A stretch of DNA of 64,000 nt from Candidatus Kouleothrix ribensis (GCA_016722075.1 JADKGW010000001.1:1736001-1800000), one strand, 5' to 3'; shown: positions 16,455 to 25,381, counted from the stretch's first letter. Made by a program: numbers and translations. Notes: generated by a model not told the origin, from the letters alone.

Positions 16455-16891
16455 TGGACGAATCTCTGCGCAGCCTGCTCTCAACGCTGCTGATCGTCAT
16501 GGCCACCTGCGTGGTTGTGGCGCTGATCGGCTTGTTCGCGCTGGTGCGCCGCATCCGGCAGCTGCGCATCCCGGCCGACTCCGACTTCTTCACCACTATG
16601 CGCCACATCCCGCTACCGCTGGTGATCTTGCTCGATCTGCTCGACTTCGGCCTCGACATCTTCTCGGCGCCGATCATGTGGGTGGTGCTCGACCGCATGG
16701 GCCTGCCGAATTTGCGCAACAAGGCCGTGATCGAGGCGCTCATCCCATTCACAAACGTCATCCCGACCTTCACGCTCAGTTGGTTCACCGCGCGCGCATT
16801 GAATCTAGGTACACACGAGTGGAGCTACGCCGAGCGCATGCTGCTGCGCCGGCCGCATATTATCGATGTGGACGACCCGCGCAACCGCTGA
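16454..16891 (+). CDS. small membrane protein, unknown
   Basis: A 145-residue protein whose ATG overlaps the previous stop. A strong transmembrane helix lies at 9-31 (LLIVMATCVVVALIGLFAL), followed by a basic segment RRIRQLR, a hydrophobic stretch 51-75 (HIPLPLVILLDLLDFGLDIF) and a C-terminal cytosolic-looking tail with WSYAERMLLRRP. GGAGAAACAAATA in the preceding gene's end can serve as ribosome-binding site. Function unknown. Confidence 0.65.
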   Translation: MDESLRSLLSTLLIVMATCVVVALIGLFALVRRIRQLRIPADSDFFTTMRHIPLPLVILLDLLDFGLDIFSAPIMWVVLDRMGLPNLRNKAVIEALIPFTNVIPTFTLSWFTARALNLGTHEWSYAERMLLRRPHIIDVDDPRNR

Positions 16892-16989
16892 GGTGGCTAC
16901 GTGGGCCAGGCCATTGACTGCCGGCACAGATTGCGCTACAGTAGCAGCAGAATCATATTCGCCCGGCACCCAAGCGCAAGGAGGCACCG

Positions 16990-17289
16990 GTGGATCTGCT
17001 CCAGCTTCTGACTCTACTTGTCATCGCCGGAATCTGCGGCGCAATCGCACAGTGGATTGTCGCATTCAGCCCTGGCACGCTGATGGTGTCGATCATTGTA
17101 GGCGTGATCGGCGCATACCTCGGCACCGCGCTGGCCAATCTGCTGCGCATCCCCAATATCATCCCGCCGTTGATTATCGGCACACAGCCGTTCAACCTGC
17201 TCTGGGCCTTGCTCGGCTCGATCCTGCTGCTGTATGTGCTCAAGCTGCTGCGTAATAGCGGCCGCACCCGGCTGTTTGCCCGCCGCTAG
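16990..17289 (+). CDS. GlsB/YeaQ/YmgE-like small membrane protein
   Basis: A 99-residue, three-helix membrane protein. Helix 1 (about 4-25) contains GICGAIAQWIV, helix 2 (34-55) SIIVGVIGAYLGTALAN, and helix 3 (66-87) LLWALLGSILLLYVLKLL, which matches the Gly-rich pattern of the transglycosylase-associated/YeaQ family of stress-linked membrane proteins. The start is GTG at 16990, fixed by AAGGAGG at 16979-16985. Role in the cell is not known. Confidence 0.65.
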   Translation: MDLLQLLTLLVIAGICGAIAQWIVAFSPGTLMVSIIVGVIGAYLGTALANLLRIPNIIPPLIIGTQPFNLLWALLGSILLLYVLKLLRNSGRTRLFARR

Positions 17290-17340
17290 GGCCTGGCTCA
17301 GCGCGGCACGTTGAGCGCATATCGCTCGGCGCCGAATCGC

Positions 17341-17563
17341 AACATGGGACATCCCGAATTTAATCATACGCGATAGAAGCCTTTCTGATGCGGCATCCCC
17401 CTCACCCCCTGACCCCCGCTCCCCCGCGGGGAGCGGGGGAACATGATGTAGCGTTGTGGTGCGGCGGCTGCGCCGCCGCACCACAACGCAGAAAAAGAAC
17501 CCCTCCCCGTATCCGGGGAGGGGGCAGGGGGAGGGGTTCCTTAAGTTCGGGATGAATCATGTT
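17341..17563. mobile_element. MITE-like nested palindromic element (non-autonomous)
   Basis: A 223-base non-coding element bounded by 23-base terminal inverted repeats: AACATG, three variable bases, CATCCCGAA, one variable base, TTAA at 17341-17363, and the same in reverse at 17541-17563 (19 of 23 matches). Inside are two C-rich modules in opposite orientation (about 17397-17441 and 17497-17540), each with its own CTCCCC/GGGGAG hairpin, around a perfect 18-bp hairpin at 17451-17489. It carries no open frame. I see no target-site duplication. Confidence 0.6.
17451..17489. terminator. perfect 18-bp hairpin in the core of the palindromic element
   Basis: GCGTTGTGGTGCGGCGGC at 17451-17468 and its exact complement at 17472-17489 enclose a 3-base loop. 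It lies between the convergent YeaQ-like and kinase genes and would stop transcription from both sides, although there is no T-run. Confidence 0.55.
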
Positions 17564-17629
17564 GTGTTGATTCCCGCCACGATCAGCAATCTGTGGTAGC
17601 AGGGCAATGTACGCCTGGTTCTGCGCGGG

Positions 17630-20077
17630 CTACAGTGTAGCCGCCTGCATCGCCGGCAGCTGCACCCGAAACGTACTGCCGATGCCGTTGCTACTCATCG
17701 ACAGCAGCCCGCCGTGGCGTTCGATGATACTATAGCTCACGGCCAGCCCGAGCCCAACGTTCGCACGCTTGGTGGTGTAGAACGGCTCGAAGATCACCTG
17801 AGCTTCGCTTTCGGGGATGCCTGGCCCGCTATCGACAAACTCGATCAACACCTGTGCCAGCGGGTCGCTACTTACGTCGAGGCGCGTGCGCACCAGCAGC
17901 CGCCCGCCGTCAGGCATCGCCTCGATCGCGTTTGCCACCAGGTCGTAGAAGACCTGCTTGAGGTGCCCACCGATGCCCACCACGCGCGGCAGCGGGTCGG
18001 CCCAATTGCGCTCGAGCAGGATGTGGTGCTGCTGGAGCTGCGGAGCCGCGCTTGCCAGCACGCTTTCGAGCAGGCTATGCACCGACACCGGGCGCATATC
18101 TTCATCGGCCGGCCGGTGCAGATCGAGCATGCGCCGCACCGTCGCTGCCAGCCGATCGACCTCCATCTGGGCCATGCTCAGCAGCCGCAGCCGCTTCTCT
18201 TCGCTGAACTCGCGGTTCAGCAACAGGTGCAGCGTGTTATGCAGCGCCTGCATGGGGTTGTTGACTTCGTGCGCAATCATGGCCGTCAGGCGGGTCATCC
18301 CGGCAAGCTTCTCTTGCTGGGTCTTGCGTTGGGCCTGGCGCTGGTTCTCGGTATCGTTGCGCACCACCAGCATCAGGTAGGGTGTAGCGGCGTGCTCGAG
18401 CCAGCTGGCAGTGAGCGAGATCGGCACATTGTAGCCGCTGCGGGTACGCAAGTGGCCATCGTACTCCGTCGCCTTGCCCGATAGCACATCGGCCACCGTC
18501 ACGGTGCTACGGCGCGTGTGGCCCGAGCCAATCAAGCGTGCAGGGGGGATCGCCATGAGCTCGATCTGGCTATAGCCGCTCAGGCGCTCGGCGGCCGGGT
18601 TCGCCAGCACAATCGCCGAGGTGCGCACATCGATCAGCAGGATCGCATCGGCCGCCTGCTGGAACATCATGTCGTAGCGCGCCTCCGAGCGCGTCACCAC
18701 ACCGTGGCGCTGCGCCTTCTCGATCGCCGGCGCAATCAGCGCCGCGGCCGCAGCCAGGTACTGCAGATCCTCCTCGCCCATCGCTGCCGGGCGCCCGGCG
18801 ATCTCGATCGCACCATAGATCGATAGATCGGTCTTGAGCGCGACACAAAACAGCGCATGATCGGCTTGTTCGAGTAGCGGCTGCTCCCATACAGCCAGAT
18901 CAGGCTGATCGGCGGCATAGCGCAGGCGCGCGACCCCGTCGGCCAGCACAAGCCCCACCAGGCCCGGCTCATCGCGCAGATCCTCGGGGTCGATCGAGCT
19001 GGGCGAGGCGCTACTCAGCGCTTGCACCAGGCCAATGCCAGGCGCCTCATCTTCGCGCAGGAAGATGTACCCGCGTGCATCGAGCAGCGACTCATTCAGG
19101 TACTCGGTGGCGATCCGCAAGACCTCGGCAAGCTCGCTTGCGGCCAGCAGCGCGCTGCCCAGGTTGTACAGCCGTACGAGGAACTGTGTACGCCGGTATG
19201 ATTGGTTCTGAAGCTGCAGGTTCTCGAGCATCGCCGACACATGGCACGCCAGCGGGATCATATGCTGGAGATCTGCTCCGGTGTAGCGCGCACAGTCGCA
19301 GCAGCGCGCCGCCGTCAGCACGCCCAATACGCGGCCACGCACCGCCAGCGGCACGCACATCCCCGAGCATAGCTCAGTGCTACGCCAGCTACTCTGCATA
19401 TCGAATGGTAGATCGCCGTCGGGATCGAGCAGTAATGGTTCAACATGGCGGATGACCCAGCCCGAAACGCTATCGTGCAGGGGCGCCCCAATATTGCCCG
19501 GCTGCGTGAATGGTATGCCTTCAGAGGCTGCCACATGAACCCGATCGCTACCATCGTCCCACAGCATCAGCGAGGCGCGATCGGCCTGAAAGCTCGCCAG
19601 TACGATTCGCACGATCTGGCGGTACAGATGGCGCAGATCCTCCTCGACAATCACACGGCTCATACCACCGGTAACCAGCCGAATAGCGGATGCCCGGTTC
19701 GCGTCGTACTCGGCAATCGTCACCTCGATCATGGTGCGCAGTGCATTGGCGCTGAACGGCTTATTCAGCAGGCCTGGCGCCGAATCGCGCATCGAGTCGT
19801 TGATCATACCGTGGCGTAGGCCGGCCCCCACCACTACGATCGCGGCCGGGGCCGGCTGGCGATACACCAGCGCCAGCAGCTCGATTCCATGCACACCGGG
19901 CGTACTTGGATCGAGCAGCACCATGTCGAAGTTACGGCGTGTCAACGCCAGAATGGCCTGCGCGCCCTGGTCGTGCAGCTCGATACCAAACCCAAGCGTG
20001 CCCAGCACCTGCCGGTAGATCGAATGGGCGGTCAGATCGCTATCAATGACCAGTGCCCAACGTGCCTGTGGCTCCAT
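17630..20077 (-). CDS. soluble histidine kinase REC-GAF-GAF-PAS-HisKA-HATPase
   Basis: An 815-residue cytoplasmic sensor with an N-terminal receiver (1-125; phospho-acceptor Asp56 in MVLLDPSTPG, KPFSA lysine), a first GAF domain (145-290), a second GAF domain (305-455), a PAS domain (465-575: FQQAADAILLIDVRTSAIVLANPAAERLSGYS in segments) and a kinase core with His603 in AMIAHEVNNPMQALHN. The ATPase domain shows DSGPGIPE and VGLGLAVSYSIIERHGG. The first line of the receiver is IDSDLTAHS, lacking the usual paired acidic residues (DD), so its phosphorylation chemistry may be weakened. It has no transmembrane segment. A hisIE gene lies immediately upstream. Confidence 0.88.
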   Translation of the reverse strand: MEPQARWALVIDSDLTAHSIYRQVLGTLGFGIELHDQGAQAILALTRRNFDMVLLDPSTPGVHGIELLALVYRQPAPAAIVVVGAGLRHGMINDSMRDSAPGLLNKPFSANALRTMIEVTIAEYDANRASAIRLVTGGMSRVIVEEDLRHLYRQIVRIVLASFQADRASLMLWDDGSDRVHVAASEGIPFTQPGNIGAPLHDSVSGWVIRHVEPLLLDPDGDLPFDMQSSWRSTELCSGMCVPLAVRGRVLGVLTAARCCDCARYTGADLQHMIPLACHVSAMLENLQLQNQSYRRTQFLVRLYNLGSALLAASELAEVLRIATEYLNESLLDARGYIFLREDEAPGIGLVQALSSASPSSIDPEDLRDEPGLVGLVLADGVARLRYAADQPDLAVWEQPLLEQADHALFCVALKTDLSIYGAIEIAGRPAAMGEEDLQYLAAAAALIAPAIEKAQRHGVVTRSEARYDMMFQQAADAILLIDVRTSAIVLANPAAERLSGYSQIELMAIPPARLIGSGHTRRSTVTVADVLSGKATEYDGHLRTRSGYNVPISLTASWLEHAATPYLMLVVRNDTENQRQAQRKTQQEKLAGMTRLTAMIAHEVNNPMQALHNTLHLLLNREFSEEKRLRLLSMAQMEVDRLAATVRRMLDLHRPADEDMRPVSVHSLLESVLASAAPQLQQHHILLERNWADPLPRVVGIGGHLKQVFYDLVANAIEAMPDGGRLLVRTRLDVSSDPLAQVLIEFVDSGPGIPESEAQVIFEPFYTTKRANVGLGLAVSYSIIERHGGLLSMSSNGIGSTFRVQLPAMQAATL

Positions 20078-20095
20078 ATGATTCCTTGCGATAGA

Positions 20096-20704
20096 TTAAC
20101 CATGGCGCCGACGTAGTTCACGCCATACAGCTTCGAGCGGCACACCCTGTTGTACCAGCAGCACCAGGCTGTGATACAGCAGATCGGCTAGCTCCCAGCT
20201 TAGTTCATCGGGTGCGGCATTCTTCGCCGCGATAATCACTTCGGCGGCCTCTTCGCCGATCTTCTTGCCGATCCGATCGACTCCGCCATTCAGCAGCTTG
20301 GCCGTATACGACCCCTCGGGGCGCGTGGCTGCGCGCTGGTTGATGATGTCGGTCAGTTCGATCAGGATGCCGCTCGGCGGCAGCCGCTGCGCGAGCACCG
20401 CCTCGTCCAACCCGCGATAAAAGCAGCTCGGCTCGCCGGTATGGCAGGTCGGCCCGGCTGGCTCGGCCTGCACCAGCAGCGCATCGCCATCGCAGTCCTG
20501 GCGAATCTCGACCAGCCTGAGCAGGTTCCCCGACGTCGCTCCTTTGGTCCACAGCGCCTGGCGGCTGCGGCTCCAGAAGGTCACCTGCCGGGTAGCCAGC
20601 GTCTGCTGGAGCGCCTGCTCGTTCATGTAGCCGAGCATGAGTACCTCGCCGCTACGGGCGTGCTGCACCACTGCCGGGATCAGGCCCTGTTCGTCGAATT
20701 TCAC
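20096..20704 (-). CDS. hisIE: bifunctional phosphoribosyl-AMP cyclohydrolase / phosphoribosyl-ATP pyrophosphatase
   Basis: A 202-residue fusion catalysing the second and third steps of histidine biosynthesis. The HisI half (1-108) shows VLMLGYMNEQAL, TFWSRSRQALWTKGATSGN, DCDGDALLVQ and CHTGEPSCFYR, including the metal-binding Cys and Asp residues. The HisE half (115-200) shows RPEGSYTAKLLNGGVDRIGKKIGEEAAEVIIA, read as EGSYTAKLL and KKIGEEAAEVIIAAK, and ADLLYHSLVLL. The remaining his genes are not in the window. It ends 18 bases before the kinase start, so the two may be co-transcribed. Confidence 0.95.
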   Translation of the reverse strand: MKFDEQGLIPAVVQHARSGEVLMLGYMNEQALQQTLATRQVTFWSRSRQALWTKGATSGNLLRLVEIRQDCDGDALLVQAEPAGPTCHTGEPSCFYRGLDEAVLAQRLPPSGILIELTDIINQRAATRPEGSYTAKLLNGGVDRIGKKIGEEAAEVIIAAKNAAPDELSWELADLLYHSLVLLVQQGVPLEAVWRELRRRHG

Positions 20705-20851
20705 GGTACGATCTTCTCTCTAATGCTACGACTTGCGTCAGCCCTGTCGATACCAATAATAGTTCCCGGCAATTACCGCAGGTGCCGGCAGGCGGCAATT
20801 GAGTCTGCGCGTCGTTGTGGCAAAACCTCAGCTCAGTTCCGCCGAGTTGTA

Positions 20852-22369
20852 CTAGTGGCGGAAGTGACGCCGGCCTGTGAACACCATCGCCAGGCCCAGC
20901 CGGTCGGCGGCGGCGATCACGGCGTCGTCGCGCAGCGAGCCGCCGGGCTGGATCACGGCCGTAGCACCGGCCGCCGCTGCGGCCTCGACGCCGTCGGGGA
21001 ACGGGAAGAGCGCGTCGCTGGCCACGGCCGCGCCGTCCAGCGATAGCCCGGCGTTCTGGGCTTTCCACACCGCCAGGCGCGAACTATCGACCCTGCTCAT
21101 CTGGCCGGCGCCAATCCCGAGCGTACGGTCGGCGGCGGCGTACACGATCGCGTTTGATTTGACGTGTTTGGCCACCCGCCAGCCAAAGCGCAGCGCGCGC
21201 AGCTCGGCCTCGCTGGGTGCGCGCTGCGTTACCACGCGCAGCGGCTCGTCGGCCAGCGCCGCACGGTCGGCCTGCTGCACCAGCACACCGCCGGGCACAC
21301 TATGCAGCAGCGGGCGCGCCTCGCCCGACACGCGCTGCAACGCGCGTATGAGCCGGCGATTCTTCTTGCGCAGCAGCAGCGCCAGCGCGTCGTCGCTGAA
21401 TGCCGGTGCAATAATAATCTCGGTGAAGATCGCGTCGATCGCCTGGGCCAGCGCCAGGCCGAGCGGCTGATTCAGCGCGATGATCCCGCCAAACGGTGCC
21501 TCGCGATCAGTCGCGAAGGCACGCTCCCAGGCCTCGAGTTGGGTCGCACCCACACCTACGCCGCATGGGTTAGTGTGCTTGACGATCGCCAGCGCCGCCC
21601 CCTCGGTAGCGGGGAACTCTTCGATCAGCTCTTGTGCGGCAGCAATATCGAGAATATTGATATACGACAGGTCTTTGCCATGTAGCTGCTCGAAAAACTG
21701 GCCGAACTCGCCATACAGCGCTGCCGGCTGGTGCGGGTTCTCACCATAGCGCAGATCCTGGGCCTTACTGAAGGCCAGCGGCAGCGTAGCCGGGAACGGC
21801 TCGGGCGCCAGGTAGGCCGCAATCGCGGCATCGTAGGCGGCGGTGTGGGCAAACGCCCGCGCGGCCAGGTGCCGGCGTAGCTCGGGTGTCACACTGCCGT
21901 CGCGCAGCGCAGCCAGGATCGCGTCATAATCGTCGGGGCTTACCAGCACCAGCACGTGCTGATGATTCTTGGCGGCCGCACGCAGCATAGCCGGCCCGCC
22001 CACGTCGATCTGCTCGATTGCCGCTTCGAATGTTGTGTGTGGTTGCGCGATGGTTGTGGCAAACGGGTACAGGTTAACCGCCACCAGGTCGATCGCTTCA
22101 AGCCCGTGTTCGGCCAGCGCCGCCATGTGCTCGGGCCGATCGCGGCGCGCCAGAATGCCGCTATGCACCGCCGGATGCAGTGTCTTGACCCGGCCGTCGA
22201 GTATTTCTGGGAAGCCGGTCAGCGTACTAACCGATTGAACCGCGATGCCGGCAGCGGCCAGGCTGCGCGCGGTATTGCCGGTCGAAAAAAGCTCGAAGCC
22301 AAGCGCCTGAAGCCCCGCGCCGAACGCATCCAGGCCCCGCTTATCCGAAACGCTGATCAGGGCACGCAC
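20852..22369 (-). CDS. purH: bifunctional AICAR formyltransferase / IMP cyclohydrolase
   Basis: A 505-residue enzyme that completes de novo IMP synthesis. Residues 1-145 are the MGS-like IMP cyclohydrolase domain (ALISVSDKRGLDAFGAGL, STGNTARSLAAAGI, RVKTLHPAVHSGILARRD); residues 150-505 are the formyltransferase with LRYGENPHQPAALYG, IVKHTNPCGVGVG (active-site Lys-His) and the C-terminal QPGGSLRDDAVIAAAD. The start is GTG at 22369 with AGGAAGGA six bases upstream. It is slightly shorter than the E. coli protein but has all key blocks. Confidence 0.95.
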   Translation of the reverse strand: MRALISVSDKRGLDAFGAGLQALGFELFSTGNTARSLAAAGIAVQSVSTLTGFPEILDGRVKTLHPAVHSGILARRDRPEHMAALAEHGLEAIDLVAVNLYPFATTIAQPHTTFEAAIEQIDVGGPAMLRAAAKNHQHVLVLVSPDDYDAILAALRDGSVTPELRRHLAARAFAHTAAYDAAIAAYLAPEPFPATLPLAFSKAQDLRYGENPHQPAALYGEFGQFFEQLHGKDLSYINILDIAAAQELIEEFPATEGAALAIVKHTNPCGVGVGATQLEAWERAFATDREAPFGGIIALNQPLGLALAQAIDAIFTEIIIAPAFSDDALALLLRKKNRRLIRALQRVSGEARPLLHSVPGGVLVQQADRAALADEPLRVVTQRAPSEAELRALRFGWRVAKHVKSNAIVYAAADRTLGIGAGQMSRVDSSRLAVWKAQNAGLSLDGAAVASDALFPFPDGVEAAAAAGATAVIQPGGSLRDDAVIAAADRLGLAMVFTGRRHFRH

Positions 22370-22682
22370 ACATGTTCCTTCCTAATTCGCGAGTTCGAGC
22401 TGGATAGGGGGGTGTGGCAGCAGAGCAGCCTGCAGCGCTACGACGCATGCTGCTGGTGCAGTTGCCGGCCGGCAAGCGCACCAGAACGCGATTCTGCGCG
22501 AGCGGCTATTCCCTCACCAGCGGCACACGATCACAGCAGAGCCGCACTGGGCATGCCAGAGACACAAATCGCGACCTGACCCGTAGCGACGGGACAAAGT
22601 CGCGATGGCGTATCATCCTACCACAACTCGTGCGGCAGTCAACCAACCGGCAGCGCACACAGGGTACGCGGCCGGCGCGGTA
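22370..22682. other. 313-base gap between purH and the DUF4388 gene
   Basis: Apart from the purH ribosome-binding site at its left end I see no gene, hairpin or promoter of useful quality here. The promoter of purH must lie in it. Confidence 0.5.
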
Positions 22683-23489
22683 CTACAGGCTGCTCAGCAC
22701 CGCCTGGGTATGGGCGCGCAGATCGGCCAGCACCGGGCCGATCCGCTCGGCGCCAAACGCGCGCACCGCCGCAGCCTCAAAGGCCCCCAGCGCCGACTGG
22801 ATCTGGTCGGGGGTGACGCGGGCCTGCTCGCGGATGCCGGCGCGCCCATACGAATCGTGTAACAGCGCCTGGCCCGAGAGGCCCAGCGCCGCAACGGCGA
22901 TCCGATCAAGTTCGGGGAACAGCACCTCGGCCAGGTTAACCTCGCGCTTCTGAATCAGGCCGCTCGCCAGCAGCTGTGCGATAATCTCGCAGGTGCGCAT
23001 CTCGCCCAAGCCACTCCGCTGGGCGATCTGTGCCACCGTATTCTTCGCGTTCACCATAGTCAGCACGCGCCACTCATCGGCCTCGAGGTTGATCTCGCTG
23101 CCGGTTGAAGAGGGGTTGGTGACCAGCTGCGGCACCATGCTCAGCGATGGAACGTGCTCCTGGATCTTGGCCCAGGTCTCCTGATACATGGCGCCTTCCA
23201 TGATGATCATCTCGTTACTCTGCGTGATAGTTGGCGTATCGAGAGTCACATCGTCGTGGAAGCGGAAGGGGCCGGCGGCAAATGTGAAGAAGGCGTAGGC
23301 CGACTCGAGCGGTGGCAGCTGGCCGAGTGTTGCGCCGATGATCTTGCCGTCGCGGAAATACAGCCAGCCGTCGAGCTGCTGCTGGCCGCGCTGGCCCTGT
23401 AGAAAGACTGCGCCGGTCTTCTTGCTCAGATTCAACAGCTGAATAATATCGGTGAGCGAGAAATCGCTAAGGTCGCCTTGCAGTGCCAT
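22683..23489 (-). CDS. DUF4388 (PatA N-terminal-like) signalling protein
   Basis: A 268-residue soluble protein. Residues 1-105 match DUF4388: MALQGDLSDFSLTDIIQLL, LSKKTGAVFLQGQ, LYFRDGKIIGATLG, AYAFFTFAAGPFRF. Residues 130-200 contain a winged-helix-like segment (LEADEWRVLTMVNAKNTVAQIA). The C-terminal 60 residues (LDRIAVAALGLSGQALLHDSYG) resemble the small domain seen at the end of other roadblock-linked proteins. DUF4388 often accompanies Ras-like GTPases of the MglA type. The start chosen, MALQGDL at 23489, begins the domain; 14 upstream residues are open. It is the last gene of the roadblock-MglA cluster. Confidence 0.8.
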   Translation of the reverse strand: MALQGDLSDFSLTDIIQLLNLSKKTGAVFLQGQRGQQQLDGWLYFRDGKIIGATLGQLPPLESAYAFFTFAAGPFRFHDDVTLDTPTITQSNEMIIMEGAMYQETWAKIQEHVPSLSMVPQLVTNPSSTGSEINLEADEWRVLTMVNAKNTVAQIAQRSGLGEMRTCEIIAQLLASGLIQKREVNLAEVLFPELDRIAVAALGLSGQALLHDSYGRAGIREQARVTPDQIQSALGAFEAAAVRAFGAERIGPVLADLRAHTQAVLSSL

Positions 23490-23559
23490 TATCGCCCCAA
23501 CTGCAGGTGATAGGCGGGCCATCGGGTGCATCCGCCTACCGCCCAGCGCCGATAGCCCG

Positions 23560-24162
23560 TCACAGCTTGCTGATTACCAGTTTACTGATCGCCTTAAGCG
23601 TATCGAGCACACCCTCGCCCGAGTAGGCCACCGCCGGGTAGCGTTGCCAGCCCATCTTGAGTGCTGGCGGGTTGAGGTAGCGATCGAGTTCTTCGACGGT
23701 AGCGACATTCTTAAGATCGCGCTTATTGTATTGAAGCACGATCGGGAAGTCGCGGAAATTCTTACCAAGGTTCTTAGTGATATTGTTTGCAAGCTCGCGC
23801 AGGCTCTTCAGATTCTCTTCCATCTTGTGCTTCTGCGAGTCGGCCACAAACACCACGCCGTCGGCGCCGTTGAGCACCGCCGTACGCGTGCGCTCGTAGA
23901 GCACCTGGCCCGGCACGGTGTACAGGTGAAAGCGCACCTGGAACTTACGATCTTTCGGGCCGACAGTACCAAGATCGAGCGGCAGGAAGTCGAAGAACAG
24001 CGTACGCTCGGTCTCAGTCGCAATCGAAAGCAGGTCGCCTTTGGCTTCTTTAGGCACCTGCGAGTGAATATACTGGAGATTGCTCGTCTTACCGCCCATG
24101 CCAGGGCCGTAGTACACGACCTTGCAATGGATCTCGCGCGTTGCAACATTGATCAGGGCCAT
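23560..24162 (-). CDS. mglA: MglA-like small Ras-family GTPase
   Basis: A 200-residue GTPase of the bacterial MglA group, a switch that sets cell polarity for gliding or type IV pilus motility in Myxococcus and Thermus. The P-loop YGPGMGGKTSNL lies at residues 18-29, switch I region TETERTLFFDFLPLDLG at about 48-64, switch II region YTVPGQVLYERTR at about 80-92, and the base-recognition motif QYNKRDL at about 143-149. Glycine residues of the P-loop match MglA rather than eukaryotic Ras. It lies 70 bases upstream of the DUF4388 gene and 104 bases downstream of the roadblock gene, the usual GAP partner. Confidence 0.9.
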   Translation of the reverse strand: MALINVATREIHCKVVYYGPGMGGKTSNLQYIHSQVPKEAKGDLLSIATETERTLFFDFLPLDLGTVGPKDRKFQVRFHLYTVPGQVLYERTRTAVLNGADGVVFVADSQKHKMEENLKSLRELANNITKNLGKNFRDFPIVLQYNKRDLKNVATVEELDRYLNPPALKMGWQRYPAVAYSGEGVLDTLKAISKLVISKL

Positions 24163-24266
24163 AGGTCCTCTCGCATACCTGGGGTTCGATGGTTTGCAGC
24201 GGCCCGACGGAGATCAGATCGCCATCGGGCATGGCAGCTCGTGCGTTAGGCGCCATCCCCCAGCGA

Positions 24267-24761
24267 TTAGTCGCGGAAGAGTAAATCGATCGTATCTTCC
24301 ATGGATGTTCGGAATGACGAGCCAAGCACATCCTCACGGGCCTTGTGCGTCTCGCGCACGCGCTCGAGCACCTGCGCCAACGCGTCGGTAGCCTTTTTCG
24401 TCAGCACCTTCACCAGGCCAATATGCGTGCCTTTGTTGAAGATAATGCACAGAATCCACTGATCTTCGACCAGTGCCAGGAAGATATTATCGCGCACGCC
24501 CTGGGTAAACATGCTCCGAAAGTCTTTCTCGCGCAGCAGCTTCGCCACCTCGCGCGACGACGCGAACGTGCCGGCGATCAGCGCACCCAGCGCCGTGATA
24601 TCCTGGCGATTGGCATCGCCCTGGCTGGCGATCACCTGGCCGCTCTTGTCGAGCAGCAGCACATAATTGCCGCTGGTGTCTTCGACCAGCCGCGATAGAC
24701 ACTCTTCAATCTGGCGAATCTCTTCGACCGGAACGATCTGACTTGTGAGCTGTGGATCCAT
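24267..24761 (-). CDS. roadblock/LC7-domain protein (MglB-like GAP candidate)
   Basis: A 164-residue protein with one roadblock/LC7 domain at residues 14-118: EECLSRLVEDTSGNYVLLLDKSGQVIA in segments, followed by ITALGALIAGTFASSREVAKLL, and DNIFLALVEDQWILCIIFNKGTHIGLVKVL. In MglA systems a dimer of such proteins acts as GTPase-activating factor; pairing with the next gene supports the same role here. The C-terminal 40 residues are a charged helix ending in MEDTIDLLFRD. A GGATTAC ribosome-binding site precedes the ATG, and an extended -10 promoter lies about 130 bases upstream. Confidence 0.85.
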   Translation of the reverse strand: MDPQLTSQIVPVEEIRQIEECLSRLVEDTSGNYVLLLDKSGQVIASQGDANRQDITALGALIAGTFASSREVAKLLREKDFRSMFTQGVRDNIFLALVEDQWILCIIFNKGTHIGLVKVLTKKATDALAQVLERVRETHKAREDVLGSSFRTSMEDTIDLLFRD

Positions 24762-24887
24762 GTAATCCTACCTTATTGTGCGGGCTGGTGCCCTACAGCC
24801 TTGGCCAGAGTGGCTACCCTGACATACCGGGCGGCTTGACCACTCTGTGCGGTACTATAATGGGCCGCATAAAGTTGGTAAGTTGTT

Positions 24888-24896
24888 ATTATAGCA
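24888..24896 (-). promoter_or_regulatory. extended -10 promoter candidate for the roadblock-mglA operon
   Basis: Minus-strand TGC-TATAAT (complement at 24888-24896), with no recognisable -35 at 17 bases. The leader would be about 120 bases. Confidence 0.5.
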
Positions 24897-25013
24897 TACG
24901 GGCCGCAGGAACCCCTTACCGACAATCGATAGTATTGCTCAGGCCGGCACCCGCCCAACCGGGCGTATTATACACTATTCCCTGGCAAGCATCCCAGGGC
25001 ACAGCGCAGCCGA

Positions 25014-25301
25014 TCAGAGTTCCGATCCGTTATTTCGTTCACGCTCTTTGGGTGGCCGCCCAGTACGAATGTTGCGCAGCGAGTGGATCGTCGCGGCGAG
25101 TGCGCGATCGGCCCAGCCATAGATTGTTGGGCGGCTCTTGTTCAGCTCTTCGGCAATTTGCGTTACATTCGTGCGGTATTCCGGATCGAAGGTGGCCAGA
25201 TTGATACGCGCCGAAGCAACAATTTGTAGGATCTCTTCTTCGGTGAGATCATGATCGCGGATCAGCTTTCTGGCTCGCTTGCTGCCCAGATCGAGATCCA
25301 T
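25014..25301 (-). CDS. small helix-turn-helix DNA-binding protein
   Basis: A 95-residue protein. The central segment TNVTQIAEELNKSRPTIYGWADRALA (read as VTQIAEELNKSRPTIYGW) has the shape of a helix-turn-helix, with a basic tail TGRPPKERERNN that could enter the minor groove like an AT-hook-type GRP motif. The N-terminus (LTEEEILQIVASARINLA) is an amphipathic helix. Similar HTH folds are found in recombinase and transposase ends, but no catalytic part is attached. The start at 25301 has AGGAG eight bases upstream; the 7-residue longer form lacks it. A good promoter precedes it. Confidence 0.65.
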   Translation of the reverse strand: MDLDLGSKRARKLIRDHDLTEEEILQIVASARINLATFDPEYRTNVTQIAEELNKSRPTIYGWADRALAATIHSLRNIRTGRPPKERERNNGSEL

Positions 25302-25381
25302 CGGCACGCTCCTAGCCGTCACACATACGCTGTTCCTGCCGTCAGACAGCGGCAGCGGGCATTAAGGTGTAATGCTTTATT

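Noticed and set aside
24836..24861. TTGACC and TATAAT on the + strand
   Set aside because: Spacer is only 14 bases, too short for sigma70; no gene follows downstream on that strand.
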